From assembly GCF_003856835.1 (NCBI RefSeq), contig NZ_CP034145.1, forward strand, positions 248,001 to 312,000: 64,000 bases of DNA, read 5' to 3'. The position numbers and the translations under genes were made by a program. The notes beneath the pieces were generated by a model. It ran no database searches. It saw only the letters and a list, made by a program, of their open reading frames with translations, and had not been told where the DNA came from. This DNA comes from Haloplanus aerogenes (lineage in GTDB: Archaea; Halobacteriota; Halobacteria; Halobacteriales; Haloferacaceae). How positions within the stretch are numbered: position 1 is the first letter of the stretch; the number at the start of each line of letters is the position of its first letter. This document shows, in pieces, positions 7,798 to 15,884 of the stretch.

Positions 7798-9621
7798 CTA
7801 CGAGCGCGTCACGTCCGTCTCGACCCGTTCGTACGTTTCCAGCAGGTCGTCGAACGCCGCCCGACCGTCGAGGATGGCGCCGAGTTCCGCCGCCAGCTCA
7901 GCGGTGGGAACCCGTACCTGTGCGGTCGTGTCTCGATCCCGAACCGTCACCGTTTCGTCCGCCGCTTCGACGCTCTCGTGATCGACCGTCACCGACAGCG
8001 GCGTGCCGACCTCGTCCTGCCGGCGGTAGCGGCGGCCGATGTTGCCCGAGTCGTCGTGGGCGACCGACAACCCCGCTTCGCGCAGGGCCGCCACCACGTC
8101 GTCGGCCAGCGTCTCCAGCGCGTCGTCGCTCACCAGCGGGAACACCGCCACGTCCGTCGGCGCCACCTCGGGCGCGAGCGAGAGATACGTGCGCTCCTCG
8201 CCGTCGATCACGTCGCTGTCGTACGCGTGCGCGATCAGGGTGTACACCGTCCGGTCGACGCCGAAGGAGGGTTCGACCACGTGCGGCGTGACGTGTTCGC
8301 CCGCCTCCGTCTGCTCCTCGATCCGGAAGTTCGTCACGTCGGTGTCGACGGTCACCGTCTCGCCGTCCACCTCGACGCGTACCTCGTCGCCGTCGAACGC
8401 GTCCGGGTTCCGTTCCGCGAGGTCACGCAGCGCGTCGGCCACGTCGCCCGCCTGCCCGCCGAACTCCGGGCCGAGGACGCTCATGTCGGGATCGACGACC
8501 GCCCGTTCGACCGTCCGGGGCTCGTCGTACTGTTCGAAGACGGTGAAGTCGTCGTCGCCGTGTTCGGCGTGCTTGGAGAGGTCGTAGTCGCCGCGGTAGG
8601 CGAAGCCGGCGATTTCGATCCAGTCGCCGGCGGTGGGGTCGTCGAGGTCCTCGTCCGCCACGGCGCCGCCCACCTCGCTCTCGGCGTCCCAGCAGTCCGC
8701 CGCGTAGTGGGCGCGTTCGCCCGGGAGATGCTGGCGGAACCGGAAGCGGTCGCCGTCGACGCCGATCCGCTCGTACCACTCGCGGGCGACGCCGAGGTAG
8801 TAGGCCACCCAGTCGCTCGCGACGATGCCCTCATCTACTGCCTCGCCGACCGTCGCCTCGACGTAGCCGCCGTCGGGATCCTCCTGCTCGTCGGCAGGGT
8901 ACAGTCGGAGCGACACGTCCGCCACGCGGTCGAGCGGCGGTTCGTCCGTGTCGGGGTTGACGAACTGTTCCAACTCGGCTTGCGTGAACTCCCGGGTGCG
9001 GACGAGGCCCTTCCGGGGACTGATCTCGTTGCGGTAGGCCCGACCGATCTGCGTGATGCCGAACGGAAGCTTGTTGCGCGCGTACTCCTTCAGCCGCGGG
9101 AACTCGACGAAGATGCCCTGTGCCGTCTCGGGGCGGAGGTAGCCCGACTGGCCGGAGCCGGGACCGATGGTCGTCTCGAACATGAGGTTGAACTCCTCGA
9201 CCGGCCGGCCGGCGAGGGGCGCCCCACACGAGGGACAGGCGATTTCGTACTCCGCGACCAGTTCCTCCACCTCGGGGATGGGCAGGCTCTCGGCCTCTTC
9301 GATGTCGCTCGCGTCCTCGATCAGGTGGTCGGCGCGGTGGCTCTCGCCGCACTCGCCACACTCGACGAGCATGTCGTCGAAGCCGTCGAGGTGGCCCGAC
9401 GCCTCGAACACCGCCTCGGGCGCGATGGTCGGCGCCTCGATCTCGTCGTTGCCCTCGCGGACGGTGAAGCGGTCACGCCACGCCGATTCGACGTTGCCCT
9501 TGAGCGCCGCGCCCTCGGGACCGAAGGTGTAGAAGCCGGCGACACCGCCGTACGCTTCGTTCGCGCCGAAGAAGAAGCCGCGGCGCTTCGCGAGTTCCGT
9601 GATCGCGCGCGCGTCGCTCAT
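7798..9621 (-). CDS. glyS: Glycyl-tRNA synthetase (class II, α2 type)
   Basis: 607 residues. It attaches glycine to tRNA-Gly. N-terminal catalytic signatures: RRGFFFGANEAYGGVAGFY, two zinc-type CxxC pairs (VECGECGESH and IACPSCGAPLAG), and class II motif 2 (IGRAYRNEISPRKGLVRTREF). The C-terminal anticodon-binding domain is visible in the last 100 residues (VAPTDVAVFPLV, LREAGLSVAHDDSGNIGRRY). Start ATG 9621 directly abuts the stop of the four-CBS gene, so these two and the dolichol-kinase-like gene form a likely operon. Confidence 0.97.
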   Translation of the reverse strand: MSDARAITELAKRRGFFFGANEAYGGVAGFYTFGPEGAALKGNVESAWRDRFTVREGNDEIEAPTIAPEAVFEASGHLDGFDDMLVECGECGESHRADHLIEDASDIEEAESLPIPEVEELVAEYEIACPSCGAPLAGRPVEEFNLMFETTIGPGSGQSGYLRPETAQGIFVEFPRLKEYARNKLPFGITQIGRAYRNEISPRKGLVRTREFTQAELEQFVNPDTDEPPLDRVADVSLRLYPADEQEDPDGGYVEATVGEAVDEGIVASDWVAYYLGVAREWYERIGVDGDRFRFRQHLPGERAHYAADCWDAESEVGGAVADEDLDDPTAGDWIEIAGFAYRGDYDLSKHAEHGDDDFTVFEQYDEPRTVERAVVDPDMSVLGPEFGGQAGDVADALRDLAERNPDAFDGDEVRVEVDGETVTVDTDVTNFRIEEQTEAGEHVTPHVVEPSFGVDRTVYTLIAHAYDSDVIDGEERTYLSLAPEVAPTDVAVFPLVSDDALETLADDVVAALREAGLSVAHDDSGNIGRRYRRQDEVGTPLSVTVDHESVEAADETVTVRDRDTTAQVRVPTAELAAELGAILDGRAAFDDLLETYERVETDVTRS

Positions 9622-10467
9622 CTACACGCCCCGTAGCAGATCCACGTCGCGGACGATGCCGGTGAGCGACCCGCCCTCGACCAGCGGCACCTGTTCGATG
9701 TCGTTCGAGAGCAGGAGCCGGGCGACCTCCTGAGCGGTCTTGCGACCGGAGACCGTCACCAGGTCGTCGGTCATGAAGGTCTCGACGGGTTCGCGCGGAA
9801 TCTCCACGTTCCGGGTCGGGAAGTAGCGGTTGCCGACCGCCTTGATCCCCTCCCACATCCAGTCGTCGTCCTCGTTGGCGATGCTCTCGCCGGTGTCGTC
9901 CTCGCCTTCGACCACGCGGGCCACCTCGATGATGTCGACTTCGGTGAGCATCCCCGTCATTTCGCCGTCGTCGTCGAGGACGATCGCGTAGGGGACGTTC
10001 GCGTAGTTGATCTCGCGCTCGGCCACGGTCAGCGGCGTCCCGCGGTGGGTGGTGTTGACGGCCGCCGTCGCCAGCGACGCGACCGGCGTGTCGCCGTCCA
10101 CGTCGCCGCGGGCGATCGCCCGAACCACGTCCGTCACGGTGAGGATACCCTCTAGGCCGTCGTCGACGACCGGCACTCGGCGGGCGTTCTCGGCGAGCAT
10201 CATCCTCGCCACCTCGACGAGGTCGGCGTCCACCGTCGTCGTCGGTACGTCCCGCATCAAGAGGGCGAGCTGGTCTTCGTCCGGGTTCTCGATGAGATCG
10301 TCTCGCGAGACGAGGCCGCGGTACGCTTCCCCGTCGTCGGTCTGTTTGACGACGGGAATCGACGAGAAGCCCCGCTCCTGGAGATACTCGAGAGCGTCGT
10401 CCCGGGTGCCCGGGAGGGCGACGGTGACGACGTCCGCGCGGGGCGTCATCGCGTCGGCTACTTGCAT
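9622..10467 (-). CDS. Protein with four CBS domains
   Basis: 281 residues from ATG 10467 (MQVADAMTPRADVVTVALPG), preceded by a GGGGGAC Shine-Dalgarno-like stretch. A longer start at 10488 would add seven Gly-rich residues. Four CBS units are seen: about residues 1–70, 71–125, 130–200 and 230–281, each with the (I/L)(P/V)VV-D-GxLxGIxTxxD pattern (e.g. RRVPVVDDGLEGILTVTDVV). CBS pairs usually bind adenine nucleotides or S-adenosylmethionine and act as sensors. There is no enzymatic domain attached; the partner is unknown. It abuts glyS. Confidence 0.88.
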   Translation of the reverse strand: MQVADAMTPRADVVTVALPGTRDDALEYLQERGFSSIPVVKQTDDGEAYRGLVSRDDLIENPDEDQLALLMRDVPTTTVDADLVEVARMMLAENARRVPVVDDGLEGILTVTDVVRAIARGDVDGDTPVASLATAAVNTTHRGTPLTVAEREINYANVPYAIVLDDDGEMTGMLTEVDIIEVARVVEGEDDTGESIANEDDDWMWEGIKAVGNRYFPTRNVEIPREPVETFMTDDLVTVSGRKTAQEVARLLLSNDIEQVPLVEGGSLTGIVRDVDLLRGV

Positions 10468-10548
10468 GTCCCCCGTTCCGCCGCCCACCCTCTAATACTC
10501 TGCGAAGGACACGCCCGGACCGTCCTCCCCACACCTCGTATCGACGTA

Positions 10549-10556
10549 TTTATATG
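10549..10556 (+). promoter_or_regulatory. TATA element of the 54-residue protein gene
   Basis: TTTATATG is 23–30 bases before the ATG at 10579, as expected for a leaderless or nearly leaderless transcript. Confidence 0.6.
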
Positions 10557-10578
10557 CGGGTGTTACTATCTAACATAC

Positions 10579-10743
10579 ATGGCGCCCGATGCGACGGCTG
10601 TGGGGGGACAGGGTTCGGATGTCATGGCTTCGGTGGATGACGGGACTGGGGCCCCGGAGTTCGTCATCGCCGACGTTTCCCGTGACGACGCCTGGGTATC
10701 GATCCAGCTTCGAGACGCATCCGGCCTCGACGACTGGCGGTAA
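10579..10743 (+). CDS. Conserved 54-residue haloarchaeal protein
   Basis: The start is ATG 10579 (MAPDATAVGGQGSDVMASV), not the upstream in-frame ATG, because a TATA box lies 23–30 bases before it. The C-terminus (PEFVIADVSRDDAWVSIQL, then GLDDWR) is the pattern I know from many short haloarchaeal proteins of unknown function. It is soluble and acidic, with no cysteines. It stands alone between the four-CBS gene (opposite strand) and the sulfatase-fold gene. Confidence 0.8.
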   Translation: MAPDATAVGGQGSDVMASVDDGTGAPEFVIADVSRDDAWVSIQLRDASGLDDWR

Positions 10744-10843
10744 CGCCCATCCTCCGCGAGACGCGCTCGCTCCCGACTTTTAGACGCGACTCTGCCGACG
10801 ACGATCCGCGGGCTTTATTCGCTCGACCAACACACTGAGGCCT

Positions 10844-12391
10844 ATGTCGAGCGACGCCCCCGGGAACGTCCTCTTCGTCGTCATGGACACGGTTCGGGCG
10901 GATCACCTCACCCCCTACGGCTACGACCGGCCGACCACGCCCGGTCTCGCCGACTTCGCCGCCGAGGCGACCGTCTTCGAGGAGGCGGTCGCCCCTGCGC
11001 CGTGGACCCTCCCCGTCCACGCCTCCCTCTTCACCGGCCTCTATCCCAGTCAGCACGGCGCCGACCAGGAGAATCCTTATCTGGAGGGCGCTACCACCCT
11101 CGCCGAGACGCTCTCGGCCGCCGGCTACGACACCGCGTGTTACTCTTCGAACGCCTGGATCACGCCGTACACCCATCTCACCGACGGCTTCGACGACCAG
11201 GACAACTTCTTCGAGGTGATGCCCGGCGACCTGCTCTCCGGTCCCCTCGCCCGCGCGTGGAAGACGATGAACGACAACGACCGCCTGCGGGCCATCGCGG
11301 ACAAACTCGTCTCCCTCGGCAACGTCGCCCACGAGTACTTCGCGGGCGGCGAGGGGGCCGACTCCAAGACGCCCGCCGTCGTCGACCGCACGCAGGAGTT
11401 CATCGCGGATTCGGAGGACTGGTTCGCCTTCATCAACCTGATGGACGCCCACCTCCCCTACCACCCGCCCGAGGAGTTCGCCGCGGAGTTCGCCCCCGGC
11501 GTCGATTCCGCCGACGTGTGCCAGAACTCCAAGGAGTACAACTCCGGCGCGCGCGACATCGACGACGACGAGTGGACCGACATTCGCGGCCTCTACGACG
11601 CCGAAATCGCCCACATCGACGCGCAACTCACCCGCCTGTTCGACTGGCTCAAGGCGGAAGGCGAGTGGGAGGACACGATGGTCGTCGTCTGCGCCGATCA
11701 CGGCGAACTCCACGGCGAACACGACCTGTACGGCCACGAGTTCTGCCTCTACGACCCGCTGATCAACGTCCCGCTGATGGTCAAACACCCCGCTCTCGAC
11801 GCCGACCGCCGGGACGACACCGTCGAACTCGTCGACCTGTACCACACGGTCCTCGACGCCCTCGACGTGGCGGGCGGCGAACCGGCCGCGTCGGGCGACA
11901 CCGCGGTCGCCCGCGACCCGACGCGCTCGCTCCTTTCGGCCGACTACCGCGCCTTCGACGCCGCGACCGACCCCGACCCCGGACAGGAAGCCGCCCCCGG
12001 CGGTAACTACGGCTTCGTCGAGTACTCCCGGCCCGTGGTCGAACTCAAGCAGTTGGAGGAGAAGGCCGCTGCCGCGGGCATCGACCTGCCGGAAGACTCC
12101 CGGTTCTACTCCCGGATGCGCGCCGCGCGCCGCCCCGACGCGAAGTACGTGCGGATCGACCGCATCGACGACGAAGCCTATCGCCTCGACGACGACCCCG
12201 CGGAGACGACGAATCTCGCCGACGGCGACGACGACGCCATCCGCGCCACCGAGGCGGCCCTCACCGACTTCGAGACCCACGTCGGCGGCGCGTGGACCGG
12301 CGCCGCCGACGCCGACGTGACCGACGACGCCGTCGCCGACATGGACGAGGACGCCCAGGAGCGCCTGCGCGACCTCGGCTATCTGGAGTAG
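10844..12391 (+). CDS. Sulfatase-fold (alkaline phosphatase superfamily) hydrolase
   Basis: 515 residues, cytoplasmic (no signal peptide). Metal-binding motifs of the superfamily are present: FVVMDTVRADHLTPYGY near the N-terminus, APWTLPVHASLFTGLYPSQHG around residue 60, and VVCADHGELHGEHDLYGHE around residues 283–301. The position that carries the formylglycine Cys/Ser of true sulfatases (CxPxR) reads TLPVH, so this is more likely a phosphotransferase or phosphodiesterase using Thr as nucleophile. Its substrate is unknown; related haloarchaeal proteins are often annotated simply as sulfatases. A CTTTATT element lies about 25–30 bases upstream of the ATG. Confidence 0.85.
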   Translation: MSSDAPGNVLFVVMDTVRADHLTPYGYDRPTTPGLADFAAEATVFEEAVAPAPWTLPVHASLFTGLYPSQHGADQENPYLEGATTLAETLSAAGYDTACYSSNAWITPYTHLTDGFDDQDNFFEVMPGDLLSGPLARAWKTMNDNDRLRAIADKLVSLGNVAHEYFAGGEGADSKTPAVVDRTQEFIADSEDWFAFINLMDAHLPYHPPEEFAAEFAPGVDSADVCQNSKEYNSGARDIDDDEWTDIRGLYDAEIAHIDAQLTRLFDWLKAEGEWEDTMVVVCADHGELHGEHDLYGHEFCLYDPLINVPLMVKHPALDADRRDDTVELVDLYHTVLDALDVAGGEPAASGDTAVARDPTRSLLSADYRAFDAATDPDPGQEAAPGGNYGFVEYSRPVVELKQLEEKAAAAGIDLPEDSRFYSRMRAARRPDAKYVRIDRIDDEAYRLDDDPAETTNLADGDDDAIRATEAALTDFETHVGGAWTGAADADVTDDAVADMDEDAQERLRDLGYLE

Positions 12392-12428
12392 CGGACGATT
12401 TTTTCGTGTTGGGAGACTATCATCTAAC

Positions 12429-12662
12429 ATGGAGCCCAACGTCGGCGGCACCGACCGCACCGTCCGAGTGATCCTCGGGACGCTCGCCCTCCTCTCGTCG
12501 ATGGCCGTCGTCGTCTACGGCGGCGGCCTGACCGGCGGCCGTCAGATCCTCGTCGCGGGCGTGATGCTCCTCTTCGCGGCCATCATGTTCGCCACCGTCG
12601 GCGCACGTCGCTGTCCCGTCAACGCCGCCATCGGCCGGAACACCTGTCGGAGCCGGAAGTAG
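12429..12662 (+). CDS. DUF2892-type small membrane protein
   Basis: 77 residues. The start MEPNVGGTDRTVRVILG is typical of the YgaP-membrane-domain/DUF2892 group, followed by two membrane helices (about 12–34 and 37–56) and a C-terminal RRCPVNAAIGRNTC with two cysteines. Family function is unknown; related domains are sometimes fused to rhodanese. It follows the sulfatase-fold gene by 37 bases. Confidence 0.8.
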   Translation: MEPNVGGTDRTVRVILGTLALLSSMAVVVYGGGLTGGRQILVAGVMLLFAAIMFATVGARRCPVNAAIGRNTCRSRK

Positions 12663-12668
12663 CCGCCC

Positions 12669-14147
12669 TCACTGCCGTCGAACGGCGACGAGCAAGCGGC
12701 CGACGATGACGGCCCCGACGGCCGTGAGTCCGGTCGACAGCGTCCCGTCCCCGCGCGTCGTCGGCTGTTCCCCGTCGTCCTCGCTCGCGGTCGTCGTCGC
12801 GGCGGGTGTCGACGCCGTCGTGGTCACCGCGGGTGTCGCGGTCACGGTTCGCGTGGGCACCGGGTCGGTCGGCGTCTCGACTCTCGGCGTCGCCAGCGTC
12901 ACCGATTCGCGGTGGTCCCGTCCGGCGGTGTCGACGGCGCGGATCACGACGGTCGTCTCGTCGCTCGCGGCCGCGAGCCGCTCATGGATCTCGACGCTGG
13001 AGGTTGCGTCCCCGTCGTAGGCTGTCCGGCTGTCGACCACGTCGCCGTCCGGGCCGACCGACTCGACCACCACCCGCGTCACTTGCCCGTTGGCGACGGT
13101 CCCCGCTACGTCGACGTGGCTTCCGTTCACCCGCGCGTCGGTGATCGTGATCCGTGGCTCCAGGTGACCCCGGTAGTCGAGTGGAACGGTCCACTCCCGC
13201 TCGTTCTCGTTCACGTCCGTCGCCTCGAGGACGATACCTTCGGTGCTGTCGCTGATCGGGACGGTGAACGCGAAGTCGACGGCGAGACGCGACCGCGTCG
13301 GTTCGGCCGACGTGGGGTTCGACACGAAGTTCTTCTGGGCCGTGCCCGCGACCCGATACGACAGCGTGTTCACTTTCACGTTGTCGCGGACGGTCCCCGC
13401 GACGTGGAGCGTGTCGCCGGTCCGTTCGAACCGGTTCAGATCGATCACCGGGCGCTGATCGTCGAGTACCCACACCGTGATGTCGTGTGTGCGTCGCTGG
13501 CCGTGCACGTCGACGGCGACGACGTGGAGTTCGTTTCTCCCGAGGCCGAACAGAATCGGCTGGGAGACGTTGTCGCCGGGATTCTCGATCCGGTACGTCT
13601 CCAGATCACGCCGCGACTGCCCCCCGAACCGCCACTCGTAGGTCCGTTCGATCCGCACCTCGCGGACGCCGCTCTGGTCGTCGAGGTCGGCCGCGAGCGT
13701 CGTCGCTCCCTCCCGGACGGCAATCTGCCCCGTCGGTGGCCTCCCGACCGACTCGAACGGTGACGTGAACGTCACCAGTGGTGCAGTCGAGTCTTTCAGT
13801 ATCGTCGCCGTCCAGCGCTCGGTCGAGTCGACGACGACGGCTACCTCGTGGTCACCGTCCGTGAGGCCGAGCGTGACGCGTTCCGAGAACGTCGTCGCGT
13901 TCGGCTCGAACGACCGGCGCGACTCCCCGTCGACGCGAATCGTCACCGACTCGATCGACTCGGCGCCCGTCACTTCGATATCGAGGACCGGATCGTCGGT
14001 GACGGTGCGCCGCTCGCCGCTCTCGGTCGGCGTGCCGTCGACGGCCACCTCGACCGTCGCCCGCGCCGTCGCCATCGTCGGGGCGAGCGCCGCCACGAGG
14101 ACGACCCCGACCAGCACGACGGCGAGCCGGTGGCGTCTCGGCTCCAT
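12669..14147 (-). CDS. Secreted, C-terminally anchored protein with Ig/cadherin-like repeats
   Basis: 492 residues. An N-terminal hydrophobic segment (RLAVVLVGVVLVAALAPTMA, residues 8–27) acts as signal peptide or anchor. The body is made of β-rich units with repeated phrases such as SIESVTIRVDGE, GVREVRIERTYEWRF and LHVVAVDVHGQRRTHDITVWV, as in cadherin- or Ig-like 'big' domains. A Thr/Pro-rich linker of about 50 residues (likely O-glycosylated) leads to a final hydrophobic helix and basic end (VGAVIVGRLLVAVRRQ). This is the usual shape of a haloarchaeal surface protein. Ligand and role are unknown. Confidence 0.75.
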   Translation of the reverse strand: MEPRRHRLAVVLVGVVLVAALAPTMATARATVEVAVDGTPTESGERRTVTDDPVLDIEVTGAESIESVTIRVDGESRRSFEPNATTFSERVTLGLTDGDHEVAVVVDSTERWTATILKDSTAPLVTFTSPFESVGRPPTGQIAVREGATTLAADLDDQSGVREVRIERTYEWRFGGQSRRDLETYRIENPGDNVSQPILFGLGRNELHVVAVDVHGQRRTHDITVWVLDDQRPVIDLNRFERTGDTLHVAGTVRDNVKVNTLSYRVAGTAQKNFVSNPTSAEPTRSRLAVDFAFTVPISDSTEGIVLEATDVNENEREWTVPLDYRGHLEPRITITDARVNGSHVDVAGTVANGQVTRVVVESVGPDGDVVDSRTAYDGDATSSVEIHERLAAASDETTVVIRAVDTAGRDHRESVTLATPRVETPTDPVPTRTVTATPAVTTTASTPAATTTASEDDGEQPTTRGDGTLSTGLTAVGAVIVGRLLVAVRRQ

Positions 14148-14176
14148 CCGTCACTCACGTTCGGCTCCGGCGCGAA

Positions 14177-14464
14177 TCAATCCTCCGTCCAGTAGTACAG
14201 ATCCTCGCGCGGCGCGTCACAGTCCGGACACGCGTCGGGCAGGTCGCCGAGTTCGCCGACCGCGCCACACTGCGAACACCGCCAGATCAGTTCCGCTCCG
14301 CCGAACTCGTGACCGGCGCGTTCGTGTTCGATCGAGAGCGCCTCGATTCCCTCCCGCGTCGTCACGAAGACGCCGTCCTCATCGAAGCCGCGGATGGTCC
14401 CGAGCGCCGTGCCGTCGGCGTCGTACACCGTCTGCCCGATCGTGAGTCGCGTCTCTTCGGTCAT
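14177..14464 (-). CDS. Rubredoxin-like zinc-ribbon protein
   Basis: 95 residues. The N-terminal half (LTIGQTVYDADGTALGTIRGF) looks like a PRC-barrel-type β domain; the C-terminal half has CSQCGAVGELGDLPDACPDC, two CxxC pairs that would bind iron or zinc as in rubredoxin. I recall haloarchaeal homologues of this two-part form. Electron transfer or a structural zinc site are both possible. It starts at ATG 14464 between two secreted-protein genes on the same strand. Confidence 0.8.
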   Translation of the reverse strand: MTEETRLTIGQTVYDADGTALGTIRGFDEDGVFVTTREGIEALSIEHERAGHEFGGAELIWRCSQCGAVGELGDLPDACPDCDAPREDLYYWTED

Positions 14465-14506
14465 GCCCCACCTTCGCGTTCGCGCCGCTTAAGTATAAGT
14501 GAGTAA

Positions 14507-15832
14507 TCAGGAACTCTCCGACGCCGTCCGGCTTCCGTCAAGGGCGTACACCGTCCCTCCGACGCCGACGAACGCGAGGTTTCCGGCGGTGGCCGGTCCG
14601 GAGGGCCGCGATTCGGGTGTGAACCGCCACCGTTCCGTTCCGTCTGCCGGGTCGAAAGTGTGGATCCGGTCGCCGCGGACGTCGGCAAAGACGGTGGTCG
14701 AGGCGTGGACGCCGACCTCGACTGCCGGCGGCGTGAACGACCACGCGCGCTCGCCGGAGACCGGATCGAGGGCGTAGACGCCCGGCCCACCCACGTACAA
14801 CCGCTCGCTCGTTCGAGCGACGCTCGGCCGGAACCCATCGGTGTCGACCGAGAGCGTCCACCGCGTCTCGCCGTCCAGCGGACTCACTGCCAGCAGCCGG
14901 CCCGCGCGGTCACCCACGAACACCGTCGTGCTCATCGCTTCGCGAGGGGTCACCACCCGCGACATCGTGAACTCGACATCGCGACGCCAGCGCTCGCGCC
15001 CGTCCCCGAGTCCCACCGCTCGCACCGCGCCGTCGTGGCCGACGAAGACCCGCTCGCCGCGGGAGTCGACGGCCGGGCCGTGGATTGCGGTCGAACTGTC
15101 GATCCGCCACCGCTCCGCGCCCGTCGCCGCATCGAGCGCTCGAACCCGCGCCGGCGTCCGCACGAGGAGCGTCTCCCGTCGGACCGCGTGGCCGCTCGGA
15201 AGCGCGTCGCCACTCTCCACACGCCACCGCTCGTGGCCGTCCCCGGCGGCCAGCGCGTACACGGTTTCGCCGCTCCGTGACACGTCGTCGTCCCGCGTCC
15301 CCACGAACACCGTGTCCGCGGTCGTACCGAGCGGGTAGAACCGCCGTCGCTCGGGGGCGTCGAACTCCCAGACACGCGTCCCGCGAGTGGGGTCGATCGC
15401 GTGTAGTTCCGCTGCGCCGTCCGTCACCCGCGTGGCGACGTAGAGGCGCGGCCCCGCTTCGCCCTCGGCGTATATCGGTTCGGTCACCGCCGGGGCCGGG
15501 AGCGACACGCGCCACTGCTCGGTGCCGTCCGCCAGTCCGACGGCGTGGAGGGCGTGGCCGCCCTCGCCCGCGCCGCCGCCGTCGCTCCCGACGCACACCA
15601 CCGGCCCGTCGGCGCCGGGGGCGAGTGCTACGACGTCGAGCGCCTCGTGTGGCGTCTCGTGGCGCCAGCGAACGGGGACCGTGCCGTTCGTGGGCGTCGC
15701 CGTCGCCGTTGCCGTCGCACTCGACGCGGTGTCGGTGGCGCTCCGTCTCGACGACTCCGTCGACTCGCTCGACCGATTCGTACAGCCAGCGACTGCCGTC
15801 AGTGCGGCGAGAAACGCTCGTCTGGAGGGCAT
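14507..15832 (-). CDS. PQQ-type β-propeller lipoprotein
   Basis: 441 residues. N-terminal MPSRRAFLAALTAVAGCTN combines a twin-arginine-like start (SRRAF) with a lipobox (VAGC), so it is probably exported and lipid-anchored. A Ser/Thr-rich stretch (about 18–50) links to seven or eight repeated blades with phrases like RLYVGGPGVYALDPVSGERAW, ERVFVGHDGAVRAVGLGDGRERW and TVFVGDRAGRLLAVSPLDGETRW, typical of PQQ/BamB-like propellers. Whether PQQ is bound cannot be told; many such propellers are scaffolds. Confidence 0.88.
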   Translation of the reverse strand: MPSRRAFLAALTAVAGCTNRSSESTESSRRSATDTASSATATATATPTNGTVPVRWRHETPHEALDVVALAPGADGPVVCVGSDGGGAGEGGHALHAVGLADGTEQWRVSLPAPAVTEPIYAEGEAGPRLYVATRVTDGAAELHAIDPTRGTRVWEFDAPERRRFYPLGTTADTVFVGTRDDDVSRSGETVYALAAGDGHERWRVESGDALPSGHAVRRETLLVRTPARVRALDAATGAERWRIDSSTAIHGPAVDSRGERVFVGHDGAVRAVGLGDGRERWRRDVEFTMSRVVTPREAMSTTVFVGDRAGRLLAVSPLDGETRWTLSVDTDGFRPSVARTSERLYVGGPGVYALDPVSGERAWSFTPPAVEVGVHASTTVFADVRGDRIHTFDPADGTERWRFTPESRPSGPATAGNLAFVGVGGTVYALDGSRTASESS

Positions 15833-15884
15833 CGTTCGCCCATGGCTAACGACCGCCCCCGATATGTGTACTTCGCTCGCCGCG

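Noticed and set aside
10664-12460. 598-residue minus-strand frame opposite the sulfatase-fold gene
   Set aside because: Composition (Val/Gly/Arg-rich without motifs) is that of an antisense shadow, and the plus strand has the metal-binding motifs.
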